A stretch of 64,000 nucleotides of DNA from NCBI GenBank assembly GCA_947501445.1, contig CANMVS010000023.1, positions 25,751 to 89,750 of the forward strand, given 5' to 3'. The translations under genes were made by a program, and so were the position numbers. Positions 37,767-46,212 of the stretch are shown piece after piece (the first letter of the stretch is position 1; each line of letters starts with the position of its first letter). This stretch comes from an uncultured Rhizobiaceae group bacterium. GTDB lineage: Bacteria > Pseudomonadota > Alphaproteobacteria > Rhizobiales > Rhizobiaceae. The notes below the pieces were generated by a model. The model was not told the origin of the DNA. It was given only the letters and a program-made list of their open reading frames with translations, and did not search any database.

Positions 37767-38174
37767 ATGCTGGCAGCAATTCCCCTGATGATCATACCGC
37801 TGATTGTCTATAACGTGTTGATTTTTACACCCTTTGGTGGATCAGGCGTGGCGGCTCTGTCCGTGGATTTGCTCCAGTTGCCGATGGTTTCGGGTGCTGT
37901 GTGGACCATGCAGATGGGCGATACCATCATTGTCTCAGCCCTTGTCCTGCTGTTTCTTGAAGTGCTCAAGGCAACACGTGCGGGCAGCTGGTCGGTGATT
38001 GATCACCTGCTTTCAACATTTGTCTTCATCGCGTTTCTGATTGAATTTCTTCTGGTGGCAGAGGCCGCAACCGATGTCTTCTTCATCCTGGCGGCCATCG
38101 CATTCATTGACCTGATTGCCGGATTTTCCGTTTCCATCATTTCTGCCAGGCGCGATGTGTCTATCGGGCTGTGA
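37767..38174 (+). CDS. Small four-helix membrane protein, function unknown
   Basis: 135 residues from an ATG with GAGGA seven bases upstream. Four hydrophobic segments are evident (about 3-22, 51-67, 80-98 and 101-124), with few charges between them (one KATRAGS loop). No motif that I can name is present. It is likely an inner-membrane protein. It follows rpmF after a terminator, and downstream of it begins the rearranged IS/hipBA segment, so any former operon partner may have been lost. Confidence 0.72.
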   Translation: MLAAIPLMIIPLIVYNVLIFTPFGGSGVAALSVDLLQLPMVSGAVWTMQMGDTIIVSALVLLFLEVLKATRAGSWSVIDHLLSTFVFIAFLIEFLLVAEAATDVFFILAAIAFIDLIAGFSVSIISARRDVSIGL

Positions 38175-38405
38175 TGCGCAAGAAGAGCGCATGAAAACAA
38201 TAGGTTGTTGCCGTGCTGCCTGCATGGTTTATGCCCGACTGCCTGGCCTTTTTTTCAAATAAATTTGTTGCAGCGTCGGGTGGTATCCATCGCAACGATG
38301 ATGCCGGTTGTAGCAAAAACGATTGTATTTATCGTTTCGCATCCCTGCCTATGGTTGACGGAATTTGGCGTAATTATCGGCCTTTGACCTCAAAATCGTG
38401 TGGTC

Positions 38406-38596
38406 TGGTGACCTAGATAGTCAAATCGCCACGACGTCGAAGGCTTTCGTTGTACTCCGCCCAATTTGTTACCCGATATCGCTTCCTGCCAAACTTATGG
38501 TGGCGAGTAGCGTTGAACTTGTGTGGCATTCAGATGTCCAGATCAGAGGCAAAACCCTCAACTACCAGAACAGCTCGTGTTCGTGCAACAAGATCG
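38406..38596 (+). mobile_element. 191-bp remnant of the IS5-family element
   Basis: This stretch matches 41302-41492, the transposase-start end of the IS at 40392-41491, base for base except for two positions that I can see. It is in the same orientation. The remainder of the element, including the other inverted repeat, is missing. Left of it, 38175-38405 holds nothing I recognise. Confidence 0.9.
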
Positions 38597-38632
38597 CGTA
38601 ACGCAGTGTCCCCATGAGGCGTTTTGCAGAAT

Positions 38633-38704
38633 TATACGCGAATGCGTATACATATATTTTATACGCGAATGCGCATATTTCTCTCTTATACGCATTCGCG
38701 TATA
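38633..38704. promoter_or_regulatory. Three HipB operator palindromes at 27-bp period
   Basis: 18-base near-palindromes built on TATACGC-4-GCGTATA start at 38633, 38660 and 38687, exactly 27 bp apart. The first is TATACGCGAATGCGTATA; the second has one changed base; the third is the exact reverse complement of the first. They lie between the IS remnant and the hipB ribosome site. Autoregulation by HipB (with HipA) binding multiple palindromes is known for this family; the assignment here is by position and pattern. Confidence 0.8.
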
Positions 38705-38729
38705 TTGAGGCCAGAAAGGAATTCCGACC

Positions 38730-38984
38730 ATGACAGATCACATTGCCAGATCAGAAAAGCAGCTCGGGGCGATCTTGCGCCGCCAGCGCAAACTCGCCAA
38801 TCTAACACAGACCCAACTCAGCGAGAAGATTCATATGCGCCAGGCGACGATCTCCAAACTGGAAGATGGCGCACCGGCAACGCAACTTCGCGTCTTGATT
38901 GGGGCGCTGGCTGCGCTAGACCTTGAACTCGCTGTCCGTCCCCGCAGCAAAGGTAGCCGTGATGAGATCGAGGAGCTGTTCTAA
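38730..38984 (+). CDS. hipB: HipB-like antitoxin, XRE family
   Basis: 84 residues; AGGA lies about nine bases before the ATG. A single Cro/C1 helix-turn-helix (LGAILRRQRKLANLTQTQLSEKIHMRQATISKLEDG) is followed by a short dimerisation strand (LELAVRPRSKGS). Its stop overlaps the start of hipA by one base (TAATG), as is usual for the pair. HipB should neutralise HipA and repress the operon through the three upstream palindromes. Confidence 0.92.
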   Translation: MTDHIARSEKQLGAILRRQRKLANLTQTQLSEKIHMRQATISKLEDGAPATQLRVLIGALAALDLELAVRPRSKGSRDEIEELF

Positions 38985-40297
38985 TGGCAAGGCGGCGCGC
39001 ACGCATACCGCTGAATGTTTATCTCAACAGCCGCCTCGTTGGTCAGTTAACAAGACAGACAAGCGGGGCAATTGATTTCCAATACGACCAAAATTGGCTT
39101 GATTGGGAGCATAGCTTCCCGGTTTCGCTGTCTTTACCGCTGCGCGAAGACCGCTATATCGGAGATCCAGTGATAGCGGTCTTCGATAACCTGTTACCCG
39201 ACAATATCGACATTCGCCACAAGCTGGCTGAACGTTCCCATGCTAACGGTGCAGACGCCTTCAGCTTGCTTGGTGCAGTGGGCCGCGATTGTGCTGGCGC
39301 GCTTCAGTTTCTGCCGGGAGGCGACGAGCCTGGAAAGGCTGGTGCCATTGATGCAAGGCCAGCGACCGATGAAAAAATCGCGGCCATCCTGGGCGATCTT
39401 GCCAGCGCACCGCTCGGCGTTGGTGAGGACAATGAGTTCCGGATTTCACTGGCGGGCGCGCAGGAAAAAACGGCGCTGCTGCACTGGAAAAACAAATGGC
39501 ATATTCCGCACGGCACCACGGCGACAACGCATATCCTCAAGCCCGAGATTGGCCCGCGTGATGACGGGATTGATCTATCGCTCAGTGTAGAGAACGAGCA
39601 TATATGCATGAAGCTCATTGCGGCACTCGGCATGCCGGTGGCGGACACCGCCATGGCGACATTCGGCAAAAAGAAGGTGCTTGTGGTGGAGCGCTTCGAC
39701 CGGCGCTGGACGAAAGACAAGCGTCTACTGCGCCTGCCGCAGGAAGATTGTTGCCAGGCGATGGGTGTACCGCCGGGACGTAAATACGAAAACCAGGGCG
39801 GCCCCGGCGTCCCTGATCTGGTCGGTCTGTTCAAGAGTAGTGATGATCCTGCCCATGACCAAAAACTTGTCATGAAGGCTAATATTGTATTCTGGCTGCT
39901 CGCCGCGACCGATGGTCATGCAAAAAATTTCAGCCTGTTCCTGCATCCAGGTAATCGCTTCGCGATGACACCGCTTTATGACGTGATGTCCTTGCAGCCA
40001 ATCATTGATGCGAAACAGCTAACACAAAAGCAAATGAAGATGGCGATGGCAGTCGGCAAGAAGCGCCATTATCGCCTTTTCAACATCTTGCCCCGCCACT
40101 TTCTGCAAACGGCGGAACTTTGCGGCATGGGTGAAAGCATCGTGCAGGAGATATTCGTGGAACTGCTTGAGGAAAGCGACAAAGCCATCGAAAACACCGT
40201 CGCCGCCCTGCCAAAAGGCTTCCCAGCCTCCATTTCCGACTCAATCATCGGCGGCTATAAGGCGCGCCTTACCCAGATCGAAAGATTTCTTGCTTGA
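38984..40297 (+). CDS. hipA: HipA-like serine/threonine kinase toxin
   Basis: 437 residues, the usual length. The N-terminal HipA subdomain (LDWEHSFPVSLSLPLREDRYIGDPVIAVFDNLLPDN) is followed by the ATP-binding strand region (ISLAGAQEKTALLHWKNKWHIP) and the kinase core with the catalytic aspartate in TDGHAKNFSLF (D310) and the metal-binding TPLYDVMS. HipA proteins phosphorylate aminoacyl-tRNA synthetases (GltX in E. coli) and halt translation; the target here is unknown. The gene is intact, with no frameshift or stop. It lies between two same-orientation IS fragments, so it could have arrived, or could be lost, by recombination between them. Confidence 0.93.
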   Translation: MARRRARIPLNVYLNSRLVGQLTRQTSGAIDFQYDQNWLDWEHSFPVSLSLPLREDRYIGDPVIAVFDNLLPDNIDIRHKLAERSHANGADAFSLLGAVGRDCAGALQFLPGGDEPGKAGAIDARPATDEKIAAILGDLASAPLGVGEDNEFRISLAGAQEKTALLHWKNKWHIPHGTTATTHILKPEIGPRDDGIDLSLSVENEHICMKLIAALGMPVADTAMATFGKKKVLVVERFDRRWTKDKRLLRLPQEDCCQAMGVPPGRKYENQGGPGVPDLVGLFKSSDDPAHDQKLVMKANIVFWLLAATDGHAKNFSLFLHPGNRFAMTPLYDVMSLQPIIDAKQLTQKQMKMAMAVGKKRHYRLFNILPRHFLQTAELCGMGESIVQEIFVELLEESDKAIENTVAALPKGFPASISDSIIGGYKARLTQIERFLA

Positions 40298-40391
40298 CGG
40301 TGCCATTTTCACATTAAATGGCAAATTCTAAACTCATATGGGAGTGGGAAAAAGGTGGGGGCAAGCCACAAGTGCCAGCTTGGCTTGTTTA

Positions 40392-41491
40392 GGCCTTGTT
40401 GCATCAAAGACTTTGCAGGTACAATTTGCCCTTACCCATGAGAATGGTCAGCCGGCACACTCGAACCTGGCGCAGCCAAGTTCGGTCATTCTGTTGAGAA
40501 CGTGCACTCCGATCTTCGCCTCTGTTTTCTGATTGTCGAAAATCCGAGAGCTCAGTTTCGGCCCGATCACAACTTTCCAGCGCCCGATTTGTGCTTCTGC
40601 CCGAATATGCAGATTGTAACCACTGCTGGCTTGCCAAGCCAGTCGGCCATGGTCTTGTATTTGGGAGATGTGCTTGTTTCGCGGCGATGGATCATTGAGC
40701 GAATTCGGAGTGAGAACGGCGTTTGTCGGCGGTGGGATGACGATCTCAACATCATCGCCAAAACGCGCCGTGAGCCGATTTCGGGTCGGGGAACCATCAT
40801 AGGCTCCGTCCGCCAGAAAACGCAAAACCGAACCCTCAAACTGGTCCAGAAGCCCTGGCAAGGCCGTGGGATCGCCGACGTTGTCCGGTGTAAGATCCGA
40901 GCACATGATCTCGCCAGACGCGAGGTCCAGACCAAGGTGCAGCTTACGCCATGATCTGCGTTTAGGATTTGTTTCGTGCTTGTTTTGTTGCCATTCGCCC
41001 TCGCCAAAGATCTTCAGGCCGGTACTGTCCACAGTCAGATGGATCGGCTCGGTACTCTCAATCCGCGGCTTTTCGGGCAGTTTCAAACTTTGACCCCGGC
41101 GCGACAGTGTAGAGAAATCTGGCACCGGAATTTCCACTCCCATCAGCGGCGCGATGCTGCGCATCAGCCCTTGGGTCTGGCGCAGCGGTAACTTGTAGAT
41201 CGCCCGCAGGGTCAGGCTGGTTGCGATCGCAAGGTCAGAATATGCTGGTGGGCCTCTGGGGGTCGACCGGCGAGGCGCTCGCCATTGTTTCAGCGCATCG
41301 TTGGTGACCCAGATAGTCAAATCGCCACGACGTCGAAGGCTTTCGTTGTACTCCGCCCAATTTGTTACCCGATATCGCTTCCTGCCAAACTTATGGTGGC
41401 GAGTAGCGTTGAACTTGTGTGGCATTCAGATGTCCAGATCAGAGGCAAAACCCTCAACTACCAGAACAGCTCGTGTTTGTGCAACAAGATC
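40392..41491 (-). mobile_element. IS5-family insertion sequence (IS903-like subgroup), about 1.1 kb
   Basis: The left end GGCCTTGTTGCATCAAAG and the reverse complement of the right end, GATCTTGTTGCACAAACA, form imperfect terminal inverted repeats around one transposase gene. No target duplication is visible at the edges (TTTA on the left, GGTT on the right), which fits a rearrangement after insertion. The right end is duplicated at 38406-38596. Confidence 0.85.
40448..41425 (-). CDS. IS5-family transposase
   Basis: 325 residues, complete. The N-terminus RVTNWAEYNESLRRRGDLTIWV is characteristic of the IS903-like group. The DDE catalytic residues can be placed in HLTVDSTGLKIFGEGEW (first D), RFLADGAYDG (second D) and the late E in RAEAQIGRWKVVIGP. 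The frame is intact, so the element may still be mobile, provided that its imperfect ends are recognised. The last codons lie about 55 bases from the left inverted repeat. Confidence 0.92.
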   Translation of the reverse strand: MPHKFNATRHHKFGRKRYRVTNWAEYNESLRRRGDLTIWVTNDALKQWRAPRRSTPRGPPAYSDLAIATSLTLRAIYKLPLRQTQGLMRSIAPLMGVEIPVPDFSTLSRRGQSLKLPEKPRIESTEPIHLTVDSTGLKIFGEGEWQQNKHETNPKRRSWRKLHLGLDLASGEIMCSDLTPDNVGDPTALPGLLDQFEGSVLRFLADGAYDGSPTRNRLTARFGDDVEIVIPPPTNAVLTPNSLNDPSPRNKHISQIQDHGRLAWQASSGYNLHIRAEAQIGRWKVVIGPKLSSRIFDNQKTEAKIGVHVLNRMTELGCARFECAG

Positions 41492-41873
41492 GGTTGCAAT
41501 GCAAATCCGCCTTATACTCATTGAAGCGCTGCCGCAGATTATTGCGGAAAGTGTAAAACCAATTGAGAATATTGATGGTATCAAAATCATACGGGTGGAT
41601 GGTCTTGCCGGCGGTGGCGCCAGCGGTTCCACAGGTGTGGATGAGCAAGGCCGCAGCGGCGCAAGTCTGCCGGATCAGGTTGTCAACTCGGCACTTCGCT
41701 ACAAAAGCCAGGCACCAATGGTCGATGCAATCATGAAGGAAGTCGGCTTTACCAGCGGCGATCTGAACGGTCTTGCACAGGCCATCAGCGCTGATATGGA
41801 CGATGTTTCAGGTACAAATACTGATGCCGTAAAAATCAATGGTAGCGGGCACATCAACAACCCGGATGACTAG
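41492..41873 (+). pseudogene. C-terminal remnant of a flotillin/YqiK-like gene
   Basis: Reading from the IS edge in one frame gives about 126 residues matching the flotillin C-terminus: IEALPQIIAESVKPIENIDGIKIIRVDGL, a glycine-rich linker and LPDQVVNSALRYKSQAPMVDAIMKEVGF. The N-terminal SPFH domain and the coiled-coil body are absent; no part of them is seen left of the IS or of the hipBA block. The frame continues into the IS without a start codon of its own except an internal ATG at 41499. The stop codon TAG (41871-41873) is the first three bases of repeat copy D. Flotillins organise membrane microdomains; this copy cannot do so. Confidence 0.8.
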
Positions 41874-41972
41874 AGCAATTCAGGTTTTGGCGGAATCGGC
41901 AAAACCTGAATGCATCAACGAAATCAATGGCTGACACGGTTGTCCCGTTTCTGGCAAAATGTGAAACGGTTT
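41871..41972 (+). repeat. Dispersed two-hairpin repeat, copy D
   Basis: Full copy in the same orientation as copy B, with a few substitutions. It supplies the stop codon of the flotillin remnant and fills half of the spacer before the hydrolase gene. Confidence 0.85.
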
Positions 41973-42057
41973 AATCGTTGAGGTTCCGGGCTATTGATGT
42001 TTCAGGTGAACCGCATTCGCCGGTTTGTCCCACAATCAATGGCCTCAGGAGATGTTT

Positions 42058-42098
42058 GCAGGACTCAAGGATTGGTGATCCCTTTCAATGAGTCCTGC
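42058..42098 (-). terminator. Hairpin behind the M20 hydrolase gene
   Basis: Arms GCAGGACTCA and TGAGTCCTGC (10 pairs) enclose an inner, imperfect AAGGAT/ATCCCTT stem. It stands seven bases past the stop of the minus-strand gene. There is no T run, so efficiency is uncertain. Confidence 0.5.
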
Positions 42099-42104
42099 TT
42101 CCGG

Positions 42105-43274
42105 TCAGTTCCCGGCCAGTGATGTCTCGGCCAGTTTTACCCAATAGGAAACACCGTGGGGGATGACGTCATCATTGAAATCATAGGCCGGGTGATGAAG
42201 ACCTGCTGTTTCGCCATTGCCGATAAAGATGAAGGCACCCGGGCGTGATTCCAGCATGAAGGAAAAATCTTCGCCGCCCATTGTCGGATCAATATTCTTG
42301 TCGACCTTCTCGGCGCCGGCAATCTCACCGGCAATTGATACCGAGAAATCAGTCTGTTCCGCGTGATTGAACGTGACCGGATAGCCGCGATGATAGACTA
42401 TCGTTGCCTCACCATTGTGGGCATCGGCAACATTTTTCACAATCTGTTTGATGCGTTCTTCCGCCATGGCGCGCACATCAGCGTCGAGTGTGCGAACGGT
42501 ACCGGCTATATGGGCTTCTTCGGGGATCACATTATAGGCATTGCCGGCGTTGAATTTTGTCACCGAGACAACAATCGATTGCAGCGGGTTGGCGTTGCGT
42601 GAGGCAATCAGCTGCATGCCTGAAACAACCTGCGCACCAATGGTGATGGGATCAATGGTCTGATAGGGCATGGCCGCATGGCCGCCCCTGCCTTTGATGG
42701 TAATGGTGAACTCATCGGTCGCAGCCATGATGGCACCCTGCCGTGTGGCAAATTCGCCGACAGGCAGACCAGGCAGGTTGTGCATGCCGTAGACTTCTTC
42801 GATGCCAAAGCGCTCCATCATGCCATCCTTGACCATTTCATCGCCGCCAGCGCCACCTTCTTCGGCAGGCTGGAAAATCACCGCAACGGATCCTTCGAAA
42901 TTGCGGGTCTCGGCAAGGTACTTTGCCGCGCCAAGCAACATGGCAGTGTGACCATCGTGGCCACAGGCATGCATTTTTCCATCCGTTTGCGATGCCCAGG
43001 GCTTGCCGGTTATTTCAGATATGGGCAGAGCGTCCATATCAGCGCGCAAACCGATTGCCTTGCCGTCACCACCATTGCGCCCCTTGATCAGGCCAACAAC
43101 GCCCGTACGGCCGATCCCCGGAACCACTTCATCACAGCCAAAGGCCTTGAGTTTTTCTTCAACAAAAGCAGCGGTCTGATGCACATCGAACAGCAGCTCG
43201 GGGTTGTTGTGAAGATGTCTGCGCCATTCTGTGATTTCGTCCTGCAATTCTGCGGCGCGGTTCAATATCGGCAT
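42105..43274 (-). CDS. M20-family amidohydrolase (hippurate hydrolase-like)
   Basis: 389 residues; GAGG stands eight bases before the ATG. Metal-binding motifs of the M20D amidohydrolases are present: MHACGHDGHTAMLLGAAKYL, the EEGGAGGDEMV block with the catalytic glutamate, MHNLPGLPVG, and GGEDFSFMLESRPGAFIFIGNG near the C-terminus. The lid/dimerisation domain lies at about 185-295. Enzymes of this type remove acyl or aryl groups from N-acyl amino acids, for example hippurate, N-acetyl amino acids or IAA conjugates. The substrate here is not determinable. It is divergent from the DD-carboxypeptidase gene. Confidence 0.9.
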   Translation of the reverse strand: MPILNRAAELQDEITEWRRHLHNNPELLFDVHQTAAFVEEKLKAFGCDEVVPGIGRTGVVGLIKGRNGGDGKAIGLRADMDALPISEITGKPWASQTDGKMHACGHDGHTAMLLGAAKYLAETRNFEGSVAVIFQPAEEGGAGGDEMVKDGMMERFGIEEVYGMHNLPGLPVGEFATRQGAIMAATDEFTITIKGRGGHAAMPYQTIDPITIGAQVVSGMQLIASRNANPLQSIVVSVTKFNAGNAYNVIPEEAHIAGTVRTLDADVRAMAEERIKQIVKNVADAHNGEATIVYHRGYPVTFNHAEQTDFSVSIAGEIAGAEKVDKNIDPTMGGEDFSFMLESRPGAFIFIGNGETAGLHHPAYDFNDDVIPHGVSYWVKLAETSLAGN

Positions 43275-43383
43275 AAATCAATCCTCATCTTGGCAATTGG
43301 TTTTTTCAATGTATGGCATATAGGGCAGCTTTCCGGTACATACAATTTTCAAAAGTTGCCCGTGCCGGAGTCTGATCGTACCC

Positions 43384-44523
43384 ATGCGCCCAATATTTCG
43401 TTTTGCCAGCCTGCTTCTGGCAGTTCTGTGGATCAACGCGGTTATTGCCTCCGGAGCCTATGCGGCAGGGCCGTCGATTATCGTCGATGTCAATACGGGG
43501 CGGGTGCTGCAACACAACGACGCCTTTCAAAAATGGTATCCGGCGTCCCTGACAAAACTGATGACGGCCTATGTTGTTTTCAAGCAGGTTCAGGCGGGCA
43601 GGCTGGAGCTGCAGAAACCCGTTACGGTCAGCAAAAAGGCCGCCGCGGCACCGCCCAGCAAAATGTACTTCAAGCCCGGCTCCCAGCTGACACTCGACAA
43701 TGCCCTGAAGATCATCCTGGTAAAATCGGCCAATGATGTATCGGTTGCCATTGCAGAATCAGTATCAGGCAGTCAGCAGCAATTTGTCGCCATGATGAAC
43801 GAGCAGGCGGACAATCTGGGCATGTCGGACACACGGTTTGTCAATGCAAATGGCCTGCCCGGCAAGGGACAAAGCACAACCGCCAGAGATATGGCGTTGC
43901 TCGGCCTGGCGCTGCATCGCGAATTTCCCGATTATATGCACTATTTTGGGCTGGAAGCGATCAAGACCGATAAAAAGACCTATACAAATTACAATATATT
44001 GATCGGCCGGTTTCCGGGCGCCAATGGCATGAAGACCGGGTTCATCTGTTCATCAGGTTTTAATCAGGTGTCATCGGCAACCCGGCGCGGCAGAACCATC
44101 GTGACGGTGGTTCTGGGGGCAAAGAGCCAGGAGGAACGCGCTGAAGAATCCGCCCGATTGCTGCAGCTCGGGTTCGCAACGTCCAACAAGGCCAAACCTT
44201 CGCTCTATTCGATGCGCCCCTACGGGAAAACCCGCGCGCAGATTGCCGATATCAGGTCATCCATCTGTACCGCAGAAGCGCGCAAACAGCGCTATGAGGG
44301 CCGCGATGTCGAAGGGCGCATGACGCTGGAATCGGCCTATATCAAACCGCTAAAACGCGATGCACGCGCCGTCAGGGTTGGTCTGTCCGGGCGCATTCTT
44401 GTCGGTATTCCGGTGCCAACGCCACGGCCGGATATTGTTGGCGGCAGTGAGCCATCCCTGGCGACAACAAACCTCAAACCAACGCTGAATGTGCCGGTAC
44501 CCACCGACCGACCCAGCCTTTAG
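43384..44523 (+). CDS. D-alanyl-D-alanine carboxypeptidase (penicillin-binding, DacA/DacF type)
   Basis: 379 residues with a signal peptide (1-28, ending in SGAYAA). The three serine-enzyme motifs are SLTK (S55-K58), SAN (in KSANDVSVAI) and KTG (in GMKTGFICSSG). After the catalytic domain, about 100 residues include a proline-rich tail (VPTPRPD...VPVPTDRPSL). It lacks an obvious C-terminal amphipathic anchor helix. It trims the terminal D-alanine of peptidoglycan side chains in the periplasm. The COG0523 GTPase gene starts nine bases after its stop, so the two are probably co-transcribed. Confidence 0.92.
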   Translation: MRPIFRFASLLLAVLWINAVIASGAYAAGPSIIVDVNTGRVLQHNDAFQKWYPASLTKLMTAYVVFKQVQAGRLELQKPVTVSKKAAAAPPSKMYFKPGSQLTLDNALKIILVKSANDVSVAIAESVSGSQQQFVAMMNEQADNLGMSDTRFVNANGLPGKGQSTTARDMALLGLALHREFPDYMHYFGLEAIKTDKKTYTNYNILIGRFPGANGMKTGFICSSGFNQVSSATRRGRTIVTVVLGAKSQEERAEESARLLQLGFATSNKAKPSLYSMRPYGKTRAQIADIRSSICTAEARKQRYEGRDVEGRMTLESAYIKPLKRDARAVRVGLSGRILVGIPVPTPRPDIVGGSEPSLATTNLKPTLNVPVPTDRPSL

Positions 44524-44532
44524 GGCCGCGGC

Positions 44533-45624
44533 ATGACGCATGATCCGATACCCGTTTCGATCATCACCGGTTTTCTCGGTTCGGGAAAAACAACGCTGCT
44601 GAACCGGTTGCTGAAAGACCCTGACCTGCGCGATACGGCCGTCATCATCAATGAATTTGGCGATGTGGGTATCGATCATCTGCTGGTTGAACAATCAAGT
44701 GATGGTGTTATCGAACTGGCCGATGGATGCCTGTGCTGCACGGTGCGCGGGGAGCTGGTCGATACGCTTTCCGATCTGATCGCTCGCCTTCAGACCGGCC
44801 GCCTCAAATCCCTGAAGCGCGTCGTCATCGAGACAACCGGGCTTGCCGATCCGGCACCCGTTCTTCATGTCATCATGGGCCATCCGGTGCTTGTGCAGAA
44901 TTTCAGGCTGGACGGTGTCATAACTGTCGTAGATGCCGTGAACGGTGACCGGACCCTGGACAATCATGAAGAGGCGGTCAAACAGGTGGCCGTGGCTGAC
45001 CGTATCATCCTGACCAAAACAGATCTTGTCGATCCGACATCGCGTTCCTTTGCGCAGTTCACCGCCCGGCTGATGCGTCTTAATCCTGCCGGTCTGCAGC
45101 TTTCTGCGGGCGATACCAAAGCCATTCAGGCGCAATTGTTTGATTGCGGTCTGTATGACCCGTCGACAAAGACCGCCGATGTGGCGCGCTGGCTGCACGA
45201 AGAGGCCTATCATCATCGCCATGATCATGCCCATGATGTTAATCGTCATGACGCCCGCATCAGGGCCTTCACGCTTGTGGAAGACAAGCCGATTGATCCG
45301 GGCGCACTGGACATGTTCATCGATCTCCTGCGCTCAAGCCAGAGCGAACAACTGTTGCGGATGAAAGGCATTGTGGCTCTATCGGATGACCCGGAGCGGC
45401 CGGTTGTGGTTCACGGTGTTCAATCGGTGTTTCACCCGCCTGCACGCCTGCCCGCATGGCCCGATGCCGACCACCGGACCCGGCTGGTGCTGATCACCCG
45501 CGATCTGGAAGAGGACTATGTCGCGCGGCTGTTTGGCGCCTTTGTCGGCAAACCACAGATTGACACGCCGGACCGCGATGCCTTGGAGAACAGCCCGTTG
45601 TCCATACCGGGGTTCAAGCCTTAG
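44533..45624 (+). CDS. COG0523 (CobW/ZNG1-like) metallochaperone GTPase
   Basis: 363 residues. The P-loop [15 protein letters not shown], the Zn/metal-binding CxCC (GCLCCTVRG), [10 protein letters not shown] and the guanine-specificity region TKTDLVD are all present. A His/Asp-rich loop (HHRHDHAHDVNRHD, near residue 225) precedes the CobW C-terminal domain. Such proteins hydrolyse GTP to load a metal, mostly zinc, into client enzymes. Its position right behind a DD-carboxypeptidase is suggestive but does not reveal the client. Two further members of the family are encoded at 58-60 kb. Confidence 0.92.
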   Translation: MTHDPIPVSIITGFLGSGKTTLLNRLLKDPDLRDTAVIINEFGDVGIDHLLVEQSSDGVIELADGCLCCTVRGELVDTLSDLIARLQTGRLKSLKRVVIETTGLADPAPVLHVIMGHPVLVQNFRLDGVITVVDAVNGDRTLDNHEEAVKQVAVADRIILTKTDLVDPTSRSFAQFTARLMRLNPAGLQLSAGDTKAIQAQLFDCGLYDPSTKTADVARWLHEEAYHHRHDHAHDVNRHDARIRAFTLVEDKPIDPGALDMFIDLLRSSQSEQLLRMKGIVALSDDPERPVVVHGVQSVFHPPARLPAWPDADHRTRLVLITRDLEEDYVARLFGAFVGKPQIDTPDRDALENSPLSIPGFKP

Positions 45625-45749
45625 GGCGGGGTCTGGTCACGTGTGTGACGCCCAAGAGGACTGTGCTATTGTTCAATACCGAAACAATGGGCACTTGATC
45701 CAATTCAGCTAAGTCGCCTGATTGCGCTACGAAGCGGGACTACCACTAC

Positions 45750-46190
45750 ATGACATCAAATAACCGTATCGTCCTGTCCAGCGACCACAGCGCCATTCAG
45801 TTGCGACAGGCGATTGCCGTCCATATAGCAGCGCTTGGATGGGACGCTGTCGATATTGGGCCGACAACGCCACAAAGCACGCACTACCCCAAGCACGGCA
45901 AAGCCGCAGCGCAACGTGTTGCCTGCGGCGATTGCAGGTTTGGCATTATCCTGTGCGGCACTGGCCAGGGCATTATGATGGCGGCGAACAAGGTAAAGGG
46001 CATTCGTTGCGGCGTCTGCGCCGACCCATTCTCAGCCCGCATGATCCGCCAGCACAATGACGCCAATATGCTTTCAATTGGCGTACGCGTGGTCGGCGAA
46101 GGGCTGGCGCTCGATATCGTCGATGCTTTCCTGACTTCCCGTTTCGAGGCTGGGCGGCCAATCATACCAGTTGAATATAGCGCTATATAG
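45750..46190 (+). CDS. rpiB: Ribose-5-phosphate isomerase B family protein
   Basis: 146 residues. The RpiB/LacAB signatures are visible: LSSDHSAIQLRQAI in the first strand-loop, the catalytic cysteine in IILCGTGQGIMMAANK, and HNDANMLSIGVRVVG. The enzyme interconverts ribose-5-phosphate and ribulose-5-phosphate in the pentose phosphate pathway; related members act on allose-6-phosphate or on other phosphosugars. The N-terminal loop reads DHSA where most RpiB have DHAG. It ends 23 bases before the end of the retron reverse transcriptase gene on the other strand and marks the left edge of the accessory island. Confidence 0.88.
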   Translation: MTSNNRIVLSSDHSAIQLRQAIAVHIAALGWDAVDIGPTTPQSTHYPKHGKAAAQRVACGDCRFGIILCGTGQGIMMAANKVKGIRCGVCADPFSARMIRQHNDANMLSIGVRVVGEGLALDIVDAFLTSRFEAGRPIIPVEYSAI

Positions 46191-46212
46191 CGATTGGAAA
46201 CCGGAGATACCT

